A program made the position numbers and the translations under genes. From positions 53,571 through 117,570 of the forward strand of contig NZ_JADZLT010000041.1 of the NCBI RefSeq assembly GCF_015904235.1: a DNA stretch of 64,000 bases, given 5' to 3'. The stretch comes from Methylobrevis albus (GTDB taxonomy: Bacteria > Pseudomonadota > Alphaproteobacteria > Rhizobiales > Pleomorphomonadaceae). The notes beneath the pieces were generated by a model. That model worked only from the letters and a program-made list of their open reading frames with translations, made no database searches and was not told the origin of the DNA. Positions 44,401-53,821 of this stretch are shown in pieces. The first letter of the stretch is position 1, and every line of letters starts with the position of its first letter.

Positions 44401-45114
44401 TCAGACCTCGTCGTCGTCCTCGTCCACCGGCTTGTTCTGCATCGCATTGAGCTTGGCGAACACGGCGGCGGCGTCGAGTTCCTCCTCCTTCTTCTCCTGG
44501 CGCGCGCTGCGATAGGAGGAGAGGGCGGACTCGGACGTCGTTTCGTCGACCGGCAGCAGGGCGGCGGAGGGCTGCTCGGCCTGCGGCGGCAGGTTCTTCG
44601 CGGCCTTCTCGACCTCGAGGTCGAGCTCGATCTGCGAGCAGAGGCCGAGCGTCACCGGATCGAGCGGCGACAGCGAGGCGGAGTTCCAGTGCGTGCGCTC
44701 GCGGATCTGCAGGATGGTCGGCTTGGTGGTGCCGACGAGGCGCATGATCTGCGCGTCCTTCAGTTCCGGATGGTTGCGCACCAGCCAGAGGATGGCGTTG
44801 GGACGGTCCTGGCGGCGCGACACCGGCGTGTAGCGCGGACCCTTCCGCTTCGATTCCGGCACGCGCACCTTCGGATCGGCGACGCGCAGCTTGTGGTTCG
44901 GGTCCTTCTCGGCGCGCACGATCTCTTCGCGCGTCAGCTGGCCGGTCTGGATCGGGTCGAGGCCCTTGATGCCCTGCGCGGCCTCGCCGTCGGCGACCGC
45001 CTTGATCTCCAGCGGGTGCAGCTTGCAGAAGTTGGCGATCTGCTCGAAGGACAGGGCCGTGTTCTCCACGAGCCAGACCGCGGTGGCCTTGGGCATCAGC
45101 GGTGCGTTGGACAT
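44401..45114 (-). CDS. trcR: Cell cycle transcriptional regulator TrcR (DUF1013)
   Basis: A 237-aa protein of the DUF1013 family, conserved in alphaproteobacteria. The N-terminus (PLMPKATAVWLVENTALSFEQIA) and the middle RPNAILWLVRNHPELKDAQIMRLVGTTKPTI-like helix-turn-helix region are diagnostic, and the C-terminus is acidic (PVDEDDDEV). TrcR has been linked to CtrA-regulated cell-cycle transcription. The ATG at 45114 follows AGGAGGACTT. It is a single gene with its own candidate promoter and terminator. Confidence 0.9.
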   Translation of the reverse strand: MSNAPLMPKATAVWLVENTALSFEQIANFCKLHPLEIKAVADGEAAQGIKGLDPIQTGQLTREEIVRAEKDPNHKLRVADPKVRVPESKRKGPRYTPVSRRQDRPNAILWLVRNHPELKDAQIMRLVGTTKPTILQIRERTHWNSASLSPLDPVTLGLCSQIELDLEVEKAAKNLPPQAEQPSAALLPVDETTSESALSSYRSARQEKKEEELDAAAVFAKLNAMQNKPVDEDDDEV

Positions 45115-45195
45115 GGGATAAAGTCCTCCTGTGTGCTCTGCCGGTTCGGGCCGGCGGAGCCGTCGTTCTATACTTGATAGACGGGGAATGCCGCG

Positions 45196-45224
45196 CTTAT
45201 AGCCGCAGACGAAGTCGAGCGCAA
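45196..45224 (-). promoter_or_regulatory. Candidate sigma-70 promoter for trcR
   Basis: On the minus strand TTGCGC (45219-45224) and TATAAG (45196-45201) are spaced by exactly 17 nt, about 80 nt before the trcR start. The spacing is ideal and the hexamers are fair matches. Confidence 0.45.
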
Positions 45225-45291
45225 TTTGAAAGCCGATCTTTCCCGGCCCGCCTCCAGCGTCGTCCCGAGGTAGGGCGGATGCCCCCTCTCG

Positions 45292-46296
45292 TCAGGGGGC
45301 ACCCGGCACCAGGATGATCTTGCCGACATGGTCGGCCTCGAGCAGCCGGTGCGCCTCGGCTGCATCGGCGAGCGGCAACACGGTGTCGATCACGGGGGCG
45401 ACGCTGCCGGCCGAAAGCAGCGGCCACACCTTGCCTTCGAGCTCGCGCGCGATCGCCGCCTTGAAATCCGGCTCGCGGGCGCGCAGCGTCGAGCCGGTGT
45501 GGACGAGGCGCTTCAGCATCAGCCGGGTGAAGTCGACCTCGACCTTCGAGCCCTGCAGGAAGGCGATCTGCACGATGCGGCCCTCAATCGCCGCGGCCTC
45601 GTGGTTGCGGGCGATGTAGCTGCCGCCGACCATGTCGAGAATCACGTCGGCGCCTTTGCCCTCGCTCGCCGCCTTCACCGCGGCTACGAAGTCCTCGCTG
45701 CGGTAGTTGACGGCGAGGTCGGCGCCGAGCCCGCGGCAGACGGCGCATTTCTCGTCCGAACCCGCCGTGGTGTAGACCGTCGCGCCGAAAGCCTTGGCGA
45801 GCTGGATCGCCGTGGTGCCGATGCCGCTGGTGCCGCCGTGCACGAGGAAGCGCTCGCCGGCGCGAAGGCCGGCCCGGTCGAAGACGTTCGACCAGACGGT
45901 AAAGAAGGTTTCGGGCAGCGATGCCGCCTTGACCGCGTCGTAGCCGTCCGGGAAGGGCAGGGCGCTGCCTTCCGGCACCGCGCAATACTCCGCATAGCCG
46001 CCGCCGGTGACCAGCGCGGTCACCCGGTCGCCGAGCTGCCAGCGGGTGACGCCGTCGCCGACGGCGACGACCTCGCCGGCGACCTCGAGGCCGGGAATGT
46101 CGGAGGCGCCCTTCGGCGGCGGATAGGCGCCGGCGCGCTGCAGGGCGTCGGGCCGGTTGACGCCGGCCGCCTCGACCCGCAGCAGCACCTCGCCGGGGCC
46201 CGGCGTCGGCACGGGCCGCGTCGTCGCCCGGAGCACCTCCGGCCCGCCCGGCGCGGTGATCTCGATCGCAGTCATGGTGGCGGGAAGGTCGGCCAC
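45292..46296 (-). CDS. NAD(P)H-quinone oxidoreductase (zinc-less MDR family)
   Basis: A 334-aa medium-chain dehydrogenase/reductase of the quinone oxidoreductase (QOR/PIG3) group. The GroES-like N-domain carries GPGEVLLRVEAAGVNRPDALQRAG and ASDIPGLEVAGEVVAVGDGVTRWQLGDRV. The NADPH-binding part has LVHGGTSGIGTTAIQLAKAFGATV near residue 145. Zinc ligands are absent, as expected. The start is a GTG at 46296 behind GGAGGATGCC; a plain ATG at 46275 is 7 codons further in but has no good ribosome-binding site. Confidence 0.88.
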   Translation of the reverse strand: MADLPATMTAIEITAPGGPEVLRATTRPVPTPGPGEVLLRVEAAGVNRPDALQRAGAYPPPKGASDIPGLEVAGEVVAVGDGVTRWQLGDRVTALVTGGGYAEYCAVPEGSALPFPDGYDAVKAASLPETFFTVWSNVFDRAGLRAGERFLVHGGTSGIGTTAIQLAKAFGATVYTTAGSDEKCAVCRGLGADLAVNYRSEDFVAAVKAASEGKGADVILDMVGGSYIARNHEAAAIEGRIVQIAFLQGSKVEVDFTRLMLKRLVHTGSTLRAREPDFKAAIARELEGKVWPLLSAGSVAPVIDTVLPLADAAEAHRLLEADHVGKIILVPGAP

Positions 46297-46700
46297 GGCA
46301 TCCTCCGCTGTTGTGCGTGTCTCGGTCGCTTCAGACTGAGACTTAAGCCGCGGCGCCGGGCAATGCGAGCCGTGGCGGTGATCGCCGGCCAGCGACATGA
46401 TGTCGGCGGGCGGGCGTGCCGGGGCGGGAAGCCGTGCTGCTCCGGGACGCCGGTGGCGACGGGGCCGGTCCCGGCGGGGCGGCCGCTCTGGTGATGCCGG
46501 GGCGTTTGGCGGCGATCAAGCGTTTTGTGAGCAGCGACGGCGGCGGTGTCGAGCCCAAAGATCACGACAGCAGATTCGGCCGCGAATACATGGCGATAGC
46601 GGCGCGCCACCTGCGCGGGGGCACCCCGGAACGGCCGCAGCGTGCCGTGGCGGCACGATTTGGCCGGATTGGAACGCCGCGTTTACCGTTCGTTAAGCTT
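46297..46700. other. Gene-free interval upstream of the candidate small RNA
   Basis: About 400 nt with no convincing gene. Frames here give arginine- and proline-rich products typical of non-coding high-GC DNA. It should hold the promoter of the quinone oxidoreductase (minus) and of the small RNA (plus). GGAAC at 46671 and CGTT at 46691 are 15 nt apart, slightly short for an EcfG promoter, so stress control of the small RNA is only a weak possibility. Confidence 0.5.
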
Positions 46701-46704
46701 TCTA

Positions 46705-46815
46705 ATCTATTACTTTGCTTGTCCAGCCTTCTGGATCTGCGAGTGGCTCCCGTCACTCCTTTTGACGCCTCCCTGTCGACTTGCAGAGCCGCGCTTCGTC
46801 GCGGCTCTCTTTTCG
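46705..46815 (+). ncRNA. Candidate small RNA with two hairpins and an intrinsic terminator
   Basis: Downstream of an AT-rich promoter-like stretch (gttaagctttctaatctattac) a compact unit follows. Its first stem is TCCAG-cctt-CTGGA (46722-46735), then comes an unpaired region with a CCTCCC motif (46768-46773) that could pair with ribosome-binding sites. It ends in a perfect 9-bp terminator AGAGCCGCG/CGCGGCTCT with a 6-nt loop and CTTTTCG (46785-46815). No reading frame explains it. The layout recalls the alphaproteobacterial alpha-r14 (suhB/MmgR) RNA family, but that identity is from memory and unverified. Exact 5' end is not known. Confidence 0.6.
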
Positions 46816-47049
46816 TGGTCGGACAGCCTCCGGTGTCGCCGTTTCCCGCCTGCCGTCCCCCGCCACGGCGTGCCGTCTCCCGCGATGGCACGCGTGTTGC
46901 CAATCGATCTCCGAGCGGTCGCATGCGGCTCCCGAAACGGGACGTCGTTCGACACCGACCGCAGGACCGGCCGTCGTCCCGACTTTTTCGGGTGCTACGG
47001 CCCGGATGGGGTCGCGGACTCGACGTCCGCCAGCAGGGACTATAAAAAG

Positions 47050-47598
47050 ATGACCGACAGGACGCAGGAGCTTGGACCGGTGATCGATGCGGCCATCCCG
47101 TTCGCGGAGCGTTTCGCCGGCTCGCCGACGTTCCGGGAGCTGTTTCGCGAGGGCATGGATCTCGTCGAGGAAACCGCTGCCTATCTCGACGGCGACGGCC
47201 GTGCCCACTCCAAGGTGCTGAGCCGCAACGCGTCGCTGAGCTACGCCACGGAATCGATGCGCCTCACGACCCGGCTGATGCAGCTCGCCTCCTGGCTGCT
47301 GCTGCAGCGTGCGGTGAACGAAGGCGAGATGACGCAGAGCCAGGCCGGGGCCGAGAAGGCGAAAGTTCGCCTCGACGGGGCGTCGGCGGCGGTCATGGCC
47401 GGCCAGCCCGACGAACTGCCCGAGGCGCTGCGCGACCTGATCACGCGTTCGCTGCGGCTGCAGGACCGGATCCGCCATCTCGACCAGGCGATCTACACCC
47501 CGCCGGAGAGCCGCATGCCGGCCGCCAACCCGGTCGGCCGCCAGATCGGTCGCCTCGCCGACGCCTTTTCCGGCTCGGCCGCGCGCGACCGTCTCTGA
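47050..47598 (+). CDS. rcdA: Protease adaptor RcdA (DUF1465)
   Basis: A 182-aa helical protein of the DUF1465 family, which includes Caulobacter RcdA, an adaptor that helps ClpXP degrade CtrA and other cell-cycle proteins. Family blocks are VIDAAIPFAERFAGSPTFRELFREGMDLVEETAAYLDG-like helix 1, SLSYATESMRLTTRLMQLASWLLLQRAVNEGEM and LPEALRDLITRSLRLQDRIRHLDQ. The C-terminal tail is disordered. The ATG at 47050 starts the conserved part; an ATG at 46642 would add 136 residues running through the small-RNA terminator and is rejected. About 230 nt upstream are otherwise empty. Confidence 0.9.
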   Translation: MTDRTQELGPVIDAAIPFAERFAGSPTFRELFREGMDLVEETAAYLDGDGRAHSKVLSRNASLSYATESMRLTTRLMQLASWLLLQRAVNEGEMTQSQAGAEKAKVRLDGASAAVMAGQPDELPEALRDLITRSLRLQDRIRHLDQAIYTPPESRMPAANPVGRQIGRLADAFSGSAARDRL

Positions 47599-47799
47599 TA
47601 TCTCGTGCCATGACGGGGCCGGTCCGCCACGGGCCGGCCCTTCGTCGTCCGGATGATGCCGGATTTGGCCGCAATCGGCGGCGATGATCTCGCCTCGAGC
47701 GGCCGGGCGGTGCTACAGCAGGCGCTGCCGGGATGTCCGGCCGGCGCGGAGCCGGCCGGTGTCCCCTCCCGACCTGCTTCCCGAGCGAAGGCCGCATCC

Positions 47800-48450
47800 T
47801 TGTCCCGTTCCCGCCTGTTCCTGATCACCCCGCGCAGCATCGACCTCGAGCCCTTCGCCGCCGAGCTCGACGAAGCGCTGGCCGCCGGCGACGTCGCGTC
47901 GCTGCTCGTCGCCGTCGAAACCACCTCCGAAGCCGCGCTGCAGCGGATCGCCGAGCGGCTGGTGCCGATCGCCCAGGCGCGCGGCGTCGCGGCGATGGTG
48001 CGCGGCGACAGCCGGGCCGCGGCGCGCGCCAAGGCCGACGGCCTGCACGTCGACACCGGCATCGCCGGCATCACCGACGCGGTGGAGAAGTTCCAGCCGA
48101 AGTCCTTCGTCGGCGCCGGCGGCATCAAGACCCGCGACGACGCGATGGCGGCGGGCGAAGCCGGGGCCGACTATCTGCTGTTCGGCATGATCGACCTGCC
48201 GGAAGCGCCCGAGCCGCATCGCAAGTCGATCGACCTCGGCCACTGGTGGGCCTCGGTGTTCGAGCCGCCGTGCGTGGTGCTGGCCGGCGCCGACATCGAA
48301 TCGGTCACCGATGCCGCCGGCACCGGGGCGGAATTCGTCGCCGTGCGCGATGCCGTCTGGGCGCATCCGGAGGGTGCCGCCGCCGCGATCCGCCGTGCCA
48401 ATCTCCTGCTCGATGCGGCGGCGACGCCGAACGGCGAGGAGGACGCGTGA
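47800..48450 (+). CDS. Thiamine phosphate synthase-like protein (TenI/ThiE fold)
   Basis: A 216-aa TIM-barrel protein of the ThiE/TenI superfamily. RLFLITPRSIDLEPFA at the start, GDVASLLVAVETTSE, KADGLHVDTGIAGI and FVGAGGIKTRDDAMAAGEAGADYLLFG correspond to the usual barrel strands and phosphate loops. Catalytic conservation is partial (the HLGQ/DGVHLG box reads DGLHVD), so it may not make thiamine phosphate and may be a TenI-like or unrelated phosphate-binding protein. The start is a TTG at 47800 behind GAAGG. The stop overlaps the next gene's GTG. Confidence 0.72.
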   Translation: MSRSRLFLITPRSIDLEPFAAELDEALAAGDVASLLVAVETTSEAALQRIAERLVPIAQARGVAAMVRGDSRAAARAKADGLHVDTGIAGITDAVEKFQPKSFVGAGGIKTRDDAMAAGEAGADYLLFGMIDLPEAPEPHRKSIDLGHWWASVFEPPCVVLAGADIESVTDAAGTGAEFVAVRDAVWAHPEGAAAAIRRANLLLDAAATPNGEEDA

Positions 48451-49637
48451 ACCGGCGCCGGCGCGACAGCGGCTTTTCGGCGGCCTGGCGGGCAACGGCC
48501 CTCGCCGGGCTTCTCGCCGCGGCGTCGCCCGCGCTGGCGCAACCCGCGGCGCCGGCACCCGAGACGGACGGTCCCCGCCTGCTGCCCGGCGTCATCGACG
48601 GCGCGGTGGAACTGCTGCCGAACGGCACCGCCGGCGGCCTGCAGAGCGACGGGCCGGCCCTGCTGCCGCCCGTCCTAGGCCAGCCGCGCGCGCCCGGCTT
48701 CCTCGCCGCCGTGCAGAACCTGCCCGACGCCGACAAGATCGACTACGCCTATGGCGCGTTCCAGCGCGGCTACTACCTGACGGCGCTGGCGATCGCCACC
48801 GACCGTGCCGCCGCGGGCGATGCGGCCGCGCGCACGCTGATCGGCTTCATCTACCGCTATGGCCTCGGCGTGCCGCGCAGCGAGGCGGAGGCGGCGATCT
48901 GGTACGAACTCGCAGCCGATACCGGCGACGCCGCGGCGATGGTCGAGCTCGCCGATCTCTACTCGCAAGGCGTGGGGGTGCCGCAGAACCTCGACAAGGC
49001 CGCCGAGTTGCTGGAGCAGGCCGACGCCAAGGGCCGCGTCGAGGCGGCCTACGGGCTCGGCATGGTCTATCTCACCGGCAAGGGCCGCGAACGCGACCCT
49101 GCCAAGGCGCTGGCGCTGTTTACCCGCGCCGCGGACGGCGGCAACGCCGACGCCGCCTATGCGCTCGCCGTGCTCTATCAGGAAGGCACCGACGTGCCGG
49201 CCGAGCCGGGGCAGGCGGCGACCTGGATGGCGCGCGCGGCCAAGGCCGGGCATACGGCGGCGCAGGTCGAGTACGCGATCATGGTGTTCAACGGCACCGG
49301 CATCAACCGCAACGAGGCGGTGGCCGCAGCCTGGTTCCGGCTGGCCGCAAACGCCGGCAACCCGGTGGCGCAGAACCGGTTGGCGCGCCTGCTCGCCGCC
49401 GGCCGCGGCGTCGAGAAGAACGAGCGCGAGGCCGCCGTCTGGCACCTGCGCGCCCGCGCCGCGGGCCTCGAGGATCAATGGCTCGACGAAATGGTGGCGG
49501 GCCTCGCGGAGGCCGATCGCGCCGGCGCGGCGGAAGCGGCCGCAGGCACCGGCCAGTCGCCGGCACCCGTCGTTCCGCCGTCCGCAGCGCCGGAGCCGGT
49601 CGCGCCGGCCCCCGTCACGCCGCCGCCAGAGCCCTGA
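48447..49637 (+). CDS. Exported Sel1-repeat (TPR-like) protein
   Basis: A 396-aa periplasmic repeat protein. A signal peptide (AWRATALAGLLAAASPALAQ) is followed by an alanine/proline-rich part and then at least five Sel1 repeats between residues 120 and 340. Examples are ARTLIGFIYRYGLGVPRSEAEA, MVELADLYSQGVGVPQNLDKAAE and AQVEYAIMVFNGTGINRNEAVA. The C-terminus is a Pro/Ala tail. Such proteins scaffold envelope or signalling complexes; the partner is unknown. The GTG at 48447 overlaps the upstream stop (GTGA) and follows GAGGAGGACGC. Confidence 0.85.
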   Translation: MNRRRRDSGFSAAWRATALAGLLAAASPALAQPAAPAPETDGPRLLPGVIDGAVELLPNGTAGGLQSDGPALLPPVLGQPRAPGFLAAVQNLPDADKIDYAYGAFQRGYYLTALAIATDRAAAGDAAARTLIGFIYRYGLGVPRSEAEAAIWYELAADTGDAAAMVELADLYSQGVGVPQNLDKAAELLEQADAKGRVEAAYGLGMVYLTGKGRERDPAKALALFTRAADGGNADAAYALAVLYQEGTDVPAEPGQAATWMARAAKAGHTAAQVEYAIMVFNGTGINRNEAVAAAWFRLAANAGNPVAQNRLARLLAAGRGVEKNEREAAVWHLRARAAGLEDQWLDEMVAGLAEADRAGAAEAAAGTGQSPAPVVPPSAAPEPVAPAPVTPPPEP

Positions 49638-49688
49638 CCGAGACCTCATGAGGGACGGCCGCCCGGCGCGGGGCGACCGAAGCGCTCG

Positions 49689-51365
49689 TCAGCTGAGGCC
49701 TTCGATCTCGCCGTTGGCGTCGAGGCGGATGTGCAGCGCCGAGGGCACCTTGGGCAGGCCCGGCATCGTCATGATGTCACCGCAGATCACGATGACGAAC
49801 TCGGCGCCGGCCGACAGCCGCACCTCGCGGATCGGCAGCACGTGGCCGGTCGGCGCATTCTTGGCGTTCGGATCGGCCGAGAACGACGACTGGGTCTTCG
49901 CGATGCAGACCGGCACGTGGCCGAAGCCGGCCGCCTCGTAGTCGGCGAGCTGCTTCCTCACCTTGGCGTCAGCGCTGACCGCACTCGCGCGGTAGAGCTC
50001 CTTCGCGATGGTCTCGACCTTCTTCAAGAGCGGCATGTCGTCGGGGTAGAGCGTGGTGAACGGCGTCGCGCGCGGCGCGTCGAGGATTGCCTCGACCTTG
50101 CGGGCGAGCTCCTCGGTGCCCTTCGAGCCGTCGGCCCAGTGGGTGCAGAGCACCGCATCAACGCCCGCCTGCTCCTTGCAGAGCCGGATCACCGTTTCGA
50201 TCTCGGCGTCGGTGTCGGTGACGAACTTGTTGATGCAGACGACGGAGGGCACGCCGAACTTGGCGACGTTCTCGATGTGGCGGGCGAGGTTGGCAAAGCC
50301 TTCCTCGACGGCGGCGACGTTTTCCTTGGAAAGGTCGGCCTTGCCGATGCCGCCGTGCATCTTCAGCGCGCGGATGGTGGCGACGATCACCGCGGCATCC
50401 GGCTCCAGCCCGGCCTTGCGGCACTTGATGTCGAAGAACTTCTCCGCGCCGAGGTCGGCACCGAAGCCGGCTTCCGTCACCACGACGTCGGCGAGCCGCA
50501 GCGCCGCCTGGGTGGCCGAGACGGAGTTGCAGCCGTGCGCGATGTTGGCGAAGGGGCCGCCGTGCACGAAGGCCGGATTGCCCTCCAGCGTCTGCACGAG
50601 GTTCGGCGCCAGCGCGTCCTTCAGCAGCACGGTCATCGCCGGGGCGGCGCCGATGTCGCCGGCGGTCACCGGCTTGCGGTCGCGGGTCTCGGCGACGACG
50701 ATCTTCGCGAGGCGGGCCTCGAGGTCGGTGTAGTCTTTCGCGAGGCAGAACACCGCCATCACTTCGGACGCGACGGTGATGTCGAAGCCGTCCTCGCGGG
50801 CAAAGCCGTTCGAGACGCCGCCGAGCGACGAGGTGATCTGGCGCAGCGAGCGGTCGTTCATGTCGATGGCGCGGCGCCAGGCGACGCGGCGGGTGTCGAT
50901 GCCGAGGTCGTTGCCCCAGTAGATGTGGTTGTCGATCATCGCGGCGAGCAGGTTGTGCGCCGAGGTGATGGCGTGGAAGTCGCCGGTGAAGTGGAGGTTG
51001 ATCGCCTCCATCGGCACCACCTGCGCCCAGCCACCGCCGGCCGCCCCGCCCTTGACGCCGAAGCAGGGGCCGAGCGAGGGCTCGCGCAGGCAGATCGCCG
51101 CGCGCTTGCCGATGCGGTTCAGCGCGTCGCCGAGGCCGACGGTGGTGGTCGTCTTGCCTTCACCGGCCGGCGTCGGGGTGATCGCGGTGACGAGGACCAG
51201 CTTGCCCTTCGGCTTGTCGGCGAGCGTCGCGAGATAGGCGTTGTCCACCTTGGCGATGTGCTTGCCGTAGTTGTTGAGCGCCTCGTCGGGAATCCCGAGC
51301 CGCGACGCCACCTCCGAGATCGGTTTCATGGTGACGCTGCGTGCGACTTCGATATCGCTCATCAT
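49689..51365 (-). CDS. fhs: Formate-tetrahydrofolate ligase
   Basis: A 558-aa ATP-dependent ligase that makes 10-formyl-tetrahydrofolate from formate. The P-loop is [18 protein letters not shown] (residues 65-82), followed by [20 protein letters not shown]. Further blocks are [19 protein letters not shown] and [20 protein letters not shown]. Length is normal. Together with the glycine cleavage genes it supplies one-carbon units; this pairing suits a methylotrophic or formate-using Rhizobiales member but is not proof of one. Two ATGs (51365 and 51362) open the gene. Confidence 0.96.
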   Translation of the reverse strand: MMSDIEVARSVTMKPISEVASRLGIPDEALNNYGKHIAKVDNAYLATLADKPKGKLVLVTAITPTPAGEGKTTTTVGLGDALNRIGKRAAICLREPSLGPCFGVKGGAAGGGWAQVVPMEAINLHFTGDFHAITSAHNLLAAMIDNHIYWGNDLGIDTRRVAWRRAIDMNDRSLRQITSSLGGVSNGFAREDGFDITVASEVMAVFCLAKDYTDLEARLAKIVVAETRDRKPVTAGDIGAAPAMTVLLKDALAPNLVQTLEGNPAFVHGGPFANIAHGCNSVSATQAALRLADVVVTEAGFGADLGAEKFFDIKCRKAGLEPDAAVIVATIRALKMHGGIGKADLSKENVAAVEEGFANLARHIENVAKFGVPSVVCINKFVTDTDAEIETVIRLCKEQAGVDAVLCTHWADGSKGTEELARKVEAILDAPRATPFTTLYPDDMPLLKKVETIAKELYRASAVSADAKVRKQLADYEAAGFGHVPVCIAKTQSSFSADPNAKNAPTGHVLPIREVRLSAGAEFVIVICGDIMTMPGLPKVPSALHIRLDANGEIEGLS

Positions 51366-51650
51366 GGACGTTTGCTCCGACGTTCTTGCCCCGCACCGCG
51401 GCGGATCGCTTTTCGCCGTCAACATGCACGATGGTCGGAAGGGGCGGAAGGCGTGGGGGCTGCGGCAGATTTGAGCAGGGGGGGAGGACCGGTGGCTTCG
51501 GGTCCGGCCTAGGGCGCCCAGAGGTCATCTGACGACCTGAAACGGCGGGAAATACGCGCGGCCGGCGGCTGCCGCGGTCAGATCGCCGCGGGCTGTTGAA
51601 ACAGCTGCTCCGGGAGAGCGAAGATCGGCGGCGGCGGTTGGGCCTGCCCG

Positions 51651-53276
51651 TCAGATCTCCCGCGTCCGTTCGCGCAGCGCGAACTTCTGGATCTTGCCGG
51701 TGGAGGTCTTCGGCAACTCGCCGAAGACGACATGGCGCGGGCACTTGTAGCGGGCGAGGCGGTCGCGGCACCAGTCGAGGATGTCCGACTCGCTGGCCGC
51801 GACGCCGGCTTTCAATTCGACGAAGGCGCAGGGCGTTTCGCCCCATTTCTCGTCGGCCTTGGCGACGACGGCGACCGACTGTACGGCCGGGTGCTTGTAG
51901 ATCACCTCCTCGACCTCGATCGACGAGATGTTCTCGCCGCCGGAGATGATGATGTCCTTCGAGCGGTCTTTCAGCTGGATGTAGCCGTCGGGATGCAGCA
52001 CGCCGAGGTCGCCGGAATGGAACCAGCCGCCGGCGAAGGCCTCGGCCGTGGCGGCCGGATTGCGCAGGTAGCCCTTCATGACGATATTGCCGCGGAACAT
52101 CACCTCACCGAGCGTCTCGCCGTCGGCGGCAACCCGGGTCATCGTGGCCGGATCCATCACGGTGAGGTCGTCGAGCGCCTGGTAGCGCACGCCCTGCCGC
52201 GCCTTGCGCGTGGCGCGGGCGGCGGGGTCGAGCCCGTCCCATGCGGCCTTCCACTCGTTGATGACGGCGGGGCCGTAGGTCTCGGTGAGGCCGTAGAGGT
52301 GCGTCACCTCGAAGCCGGCGCCGGCCATCGCGGCCAGCACCGATTCGGGCGGCGGGGCCGCGGCGGTGAGGAACTTCACGGCCTGGGAGAACGGCTGCTT
52401 CTCCGCCTCGGGGGCGTTGAGCAGGATGCTCATGACGATCGGCGCGCCGCAGAGATGGGTGACGCCGTGCTCGGCAAGCGCGGCGTACATCGCCGGCGCC
52501 CGTACCCAGCGCAGGCAGACGTGGGTGCCGGCGACCACCGACAGCGACCACGGGAAGCACCAGCCGTTACAGTGGAACATCGGCAGGGTCCAGAGGTAGA
52601 CCGGATGGCGCTGCATGCCGCAGGCGACGATGTTGCCGTAGCCCATCAGCGCCGCGCCGCGGTGGTGGTAGACGACGCCCTTCGGATTGCCGGTGGTGCC
52701 GGAAGTGTAGTTGAGCGAGATCGCATCCCACTCGTCGCCGGGCATCTGCCAGTCGAAATCGGGATCGCCCTCGGCGAGCAGCGCCTCGTAGTCGAGGTCG
52801 CCGAGGCGTTCGCCGAGGCCGGCGAATTCGGGATCGTCGAAATCGACGACCAGCGGCTTGACGCTGGCGAGCGCCAGCGCCTCGCGCACGGTCTTCGAAA
52901 ATTCCGCGTCGGTGATCAGCACCCTGGTTTCGGCGTGGTCGAGCGAGAAGGCGATGATCGCGGCGTCGAGGCGGGTGTTCAGCGTGTTGAGCACCGCGCC
53001 GCACATCGGCACGCCGTAGTGCGCCTCCAGCATCGGCGGCGTGTTGGCGAGCATCACCGAGACTGTGTCGCCCTTGCCGATACCGCGCCGGGCGAGCGCC
53101 GAGGCGAGGCGGCGGGCGCGCGCGTAGAAGTCGCGGTAGCTGAGGCGCTGGCTGCCGTGGATGACCGCGGTGTGGTCCGGAAAGACGCCGGCGGCGCGGG
53201 CGAGATGGCTGAGCGGGGTCAGGGGCTGGAAATTGGCCGGATTGCGCTCGAGACCCGTGTCGTAGATCGAAGCCAT
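51651..53276 (-). CDS. Acyl-CoA synthetase (AMP-forming)
   Basis: A 541-aa ANL-superfamily ligase that activates a carboxylic acid with ATP and CoA. The P-loop motif is NYTSGTTGNPKGVVYHHRG near residue 188. The A5/A8 core blocks are HLYGLTETYGPAVINEWKAAW, FRGNIVMKGYLRNPAATAEAF, GWFHSGDLGVLHPDGYIQLKDRSKD, and the catalytic lysine lies near the end in LPKTSTGKIQKFALRE. It resembles medium/long-chain or methylmercaptopropionate-CoA ligase-like members; chain length is not predictable. It lies upstream of fhs across a 285-nt gap on the same strand. Confidence 0.92.
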   Translation of the reverse strand: MASIYDTGLERNPANFQPLTPLSHLARAAGVFPDHTAVIHGSQRLSYRDFYARARRLASALARRGIGKGDTVSVMLANTPPMLEAHYGVPMCGAVLNTLNTRLDAAIIAFSLDHAETRVLITDAEFSKTVREALALASVKPLVVDFDDPEFAGLGERLGDLDYEALLAEGDPDFDWQMPGDEWDAISLNYTSGTTGNPKGVVYHHRGAALMGYGNIVACGMQRHPVYLWTLPMFHCNGWCFPWSLSVVAGTHVCLRWVRAPAMYAALAEHGVTHLCGAPIVMSILLNAPEAEKQPFSQAVKFLTAAAPPPESVLAAMAGAGFEVTHLYGLTETYGPAVINEWKAAWDGLDPAARATRKARQGVRYQALDDLTVMDPATMTRVAADGETLGEVMFRGNIVMKGYLRNPAATAEAFAGGWFHSGDLGVLHPDGYIQLKDRSKDIIISGGENISSIEVEEVIYKHPAVQSVAVVAKADEKWGETPCAFVELKAGVAASESDILDWCRDRLARYKCPRHVVFGELPKTSTGKIQKFALRERTREI

Positions 53277-53450
53277 TGCCTGCCCCCCGCCTGTTGGTCG
53301 ATCGCCGCGACCTATGATCCGAGCGGCGATCTCGATGCCGCCATGGCATCAGCAATAGCGCCAAGGTCGCGCCAATCTCAATCGGCGCCGTGGGCGGTCG
53401 CAACACGGGAGGCGAGGCGCGATGCCGCAGGGGCGGCAGCGCGGGGACGT

Positions 53451-53804
53451 TCAGCCGGTCTCGGCGACGTCGAGGTCGTGGCTGGCGTCACGGCACTCGG
53501 TCTCGATGACCCAGCAGTCGGGATCAAAGCGTCGTTCGCCGGCGAGGCGGCCGTCGATCTCGGCTTCCGGCACGCCGGTGGCGAGCTTCTCGAAGACGCG
53601 GCCGCCGCTGGTCGCGGTCTCCTCGGGGCCGAAGAAGGCCTGGGGCAGGGGGCCGTAGAGGTCGGCGGTGCCGTCGAGGCGGGAGACCTTGACGAAGACC
53701 GCGCCGGCGGCGGCGGCGCCGCGGCGCACGACCGCGGTGAAGCGGCCGGCGTCGTTGCGCCGGCGCACATAGGCCGAGACCCAGAAGTCCGAGGTGACGC
53801 GCAT
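53451..53804 (-). CDS. DUF1491 family protein
   Basis: A 117-aa protein of the DUF1491 family, found mainly in alphaproteobacteria. The start RVTSDFWVSAYVRRRNDAG, the middle GAVFVKVSRLDGTADLYGPLPQ, and the end RFDPDCWVIETECRD are characteristic. No function is established. It is 17 nt downstream of the peptidoglycan-binding gene on the same strand, and the pair is recurrent in Rhizobiales. Confidence 0.88.
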   Translation of the reverse strand: MRVTSDFWVSAYVRRRNDAGRFTAVVRRGAAAAGAVFVKVSRLDGTADLYGPLPQAFFGPEETATSGGRVFEKLATGVPEAEIDGRLAGERRFDPDCWVIETECRDASHDLDVAETG

Positions 53805-53821
53805 TGCCTGGGCCGCCGCGG

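Noticed and set aside
46691..46706. Full CtrA site (TTAA-N7-TTAA) upstream of rcdA
   Set aside because: Only one TTAA half is present; the second half at the right spacing reads AATC.
46416..47045. Plus-strand frame upstream of rcdA
   Set aside because: It has no ribosome-binding site and no domain, and contains the intrinsic terminator at 46785-46815.
46642..47049. N-terminal extension of rcdA starting at 46642
   Set aside because: It would read through the small-RNA terminator, and the extra 136 residues do not match DUF1465.
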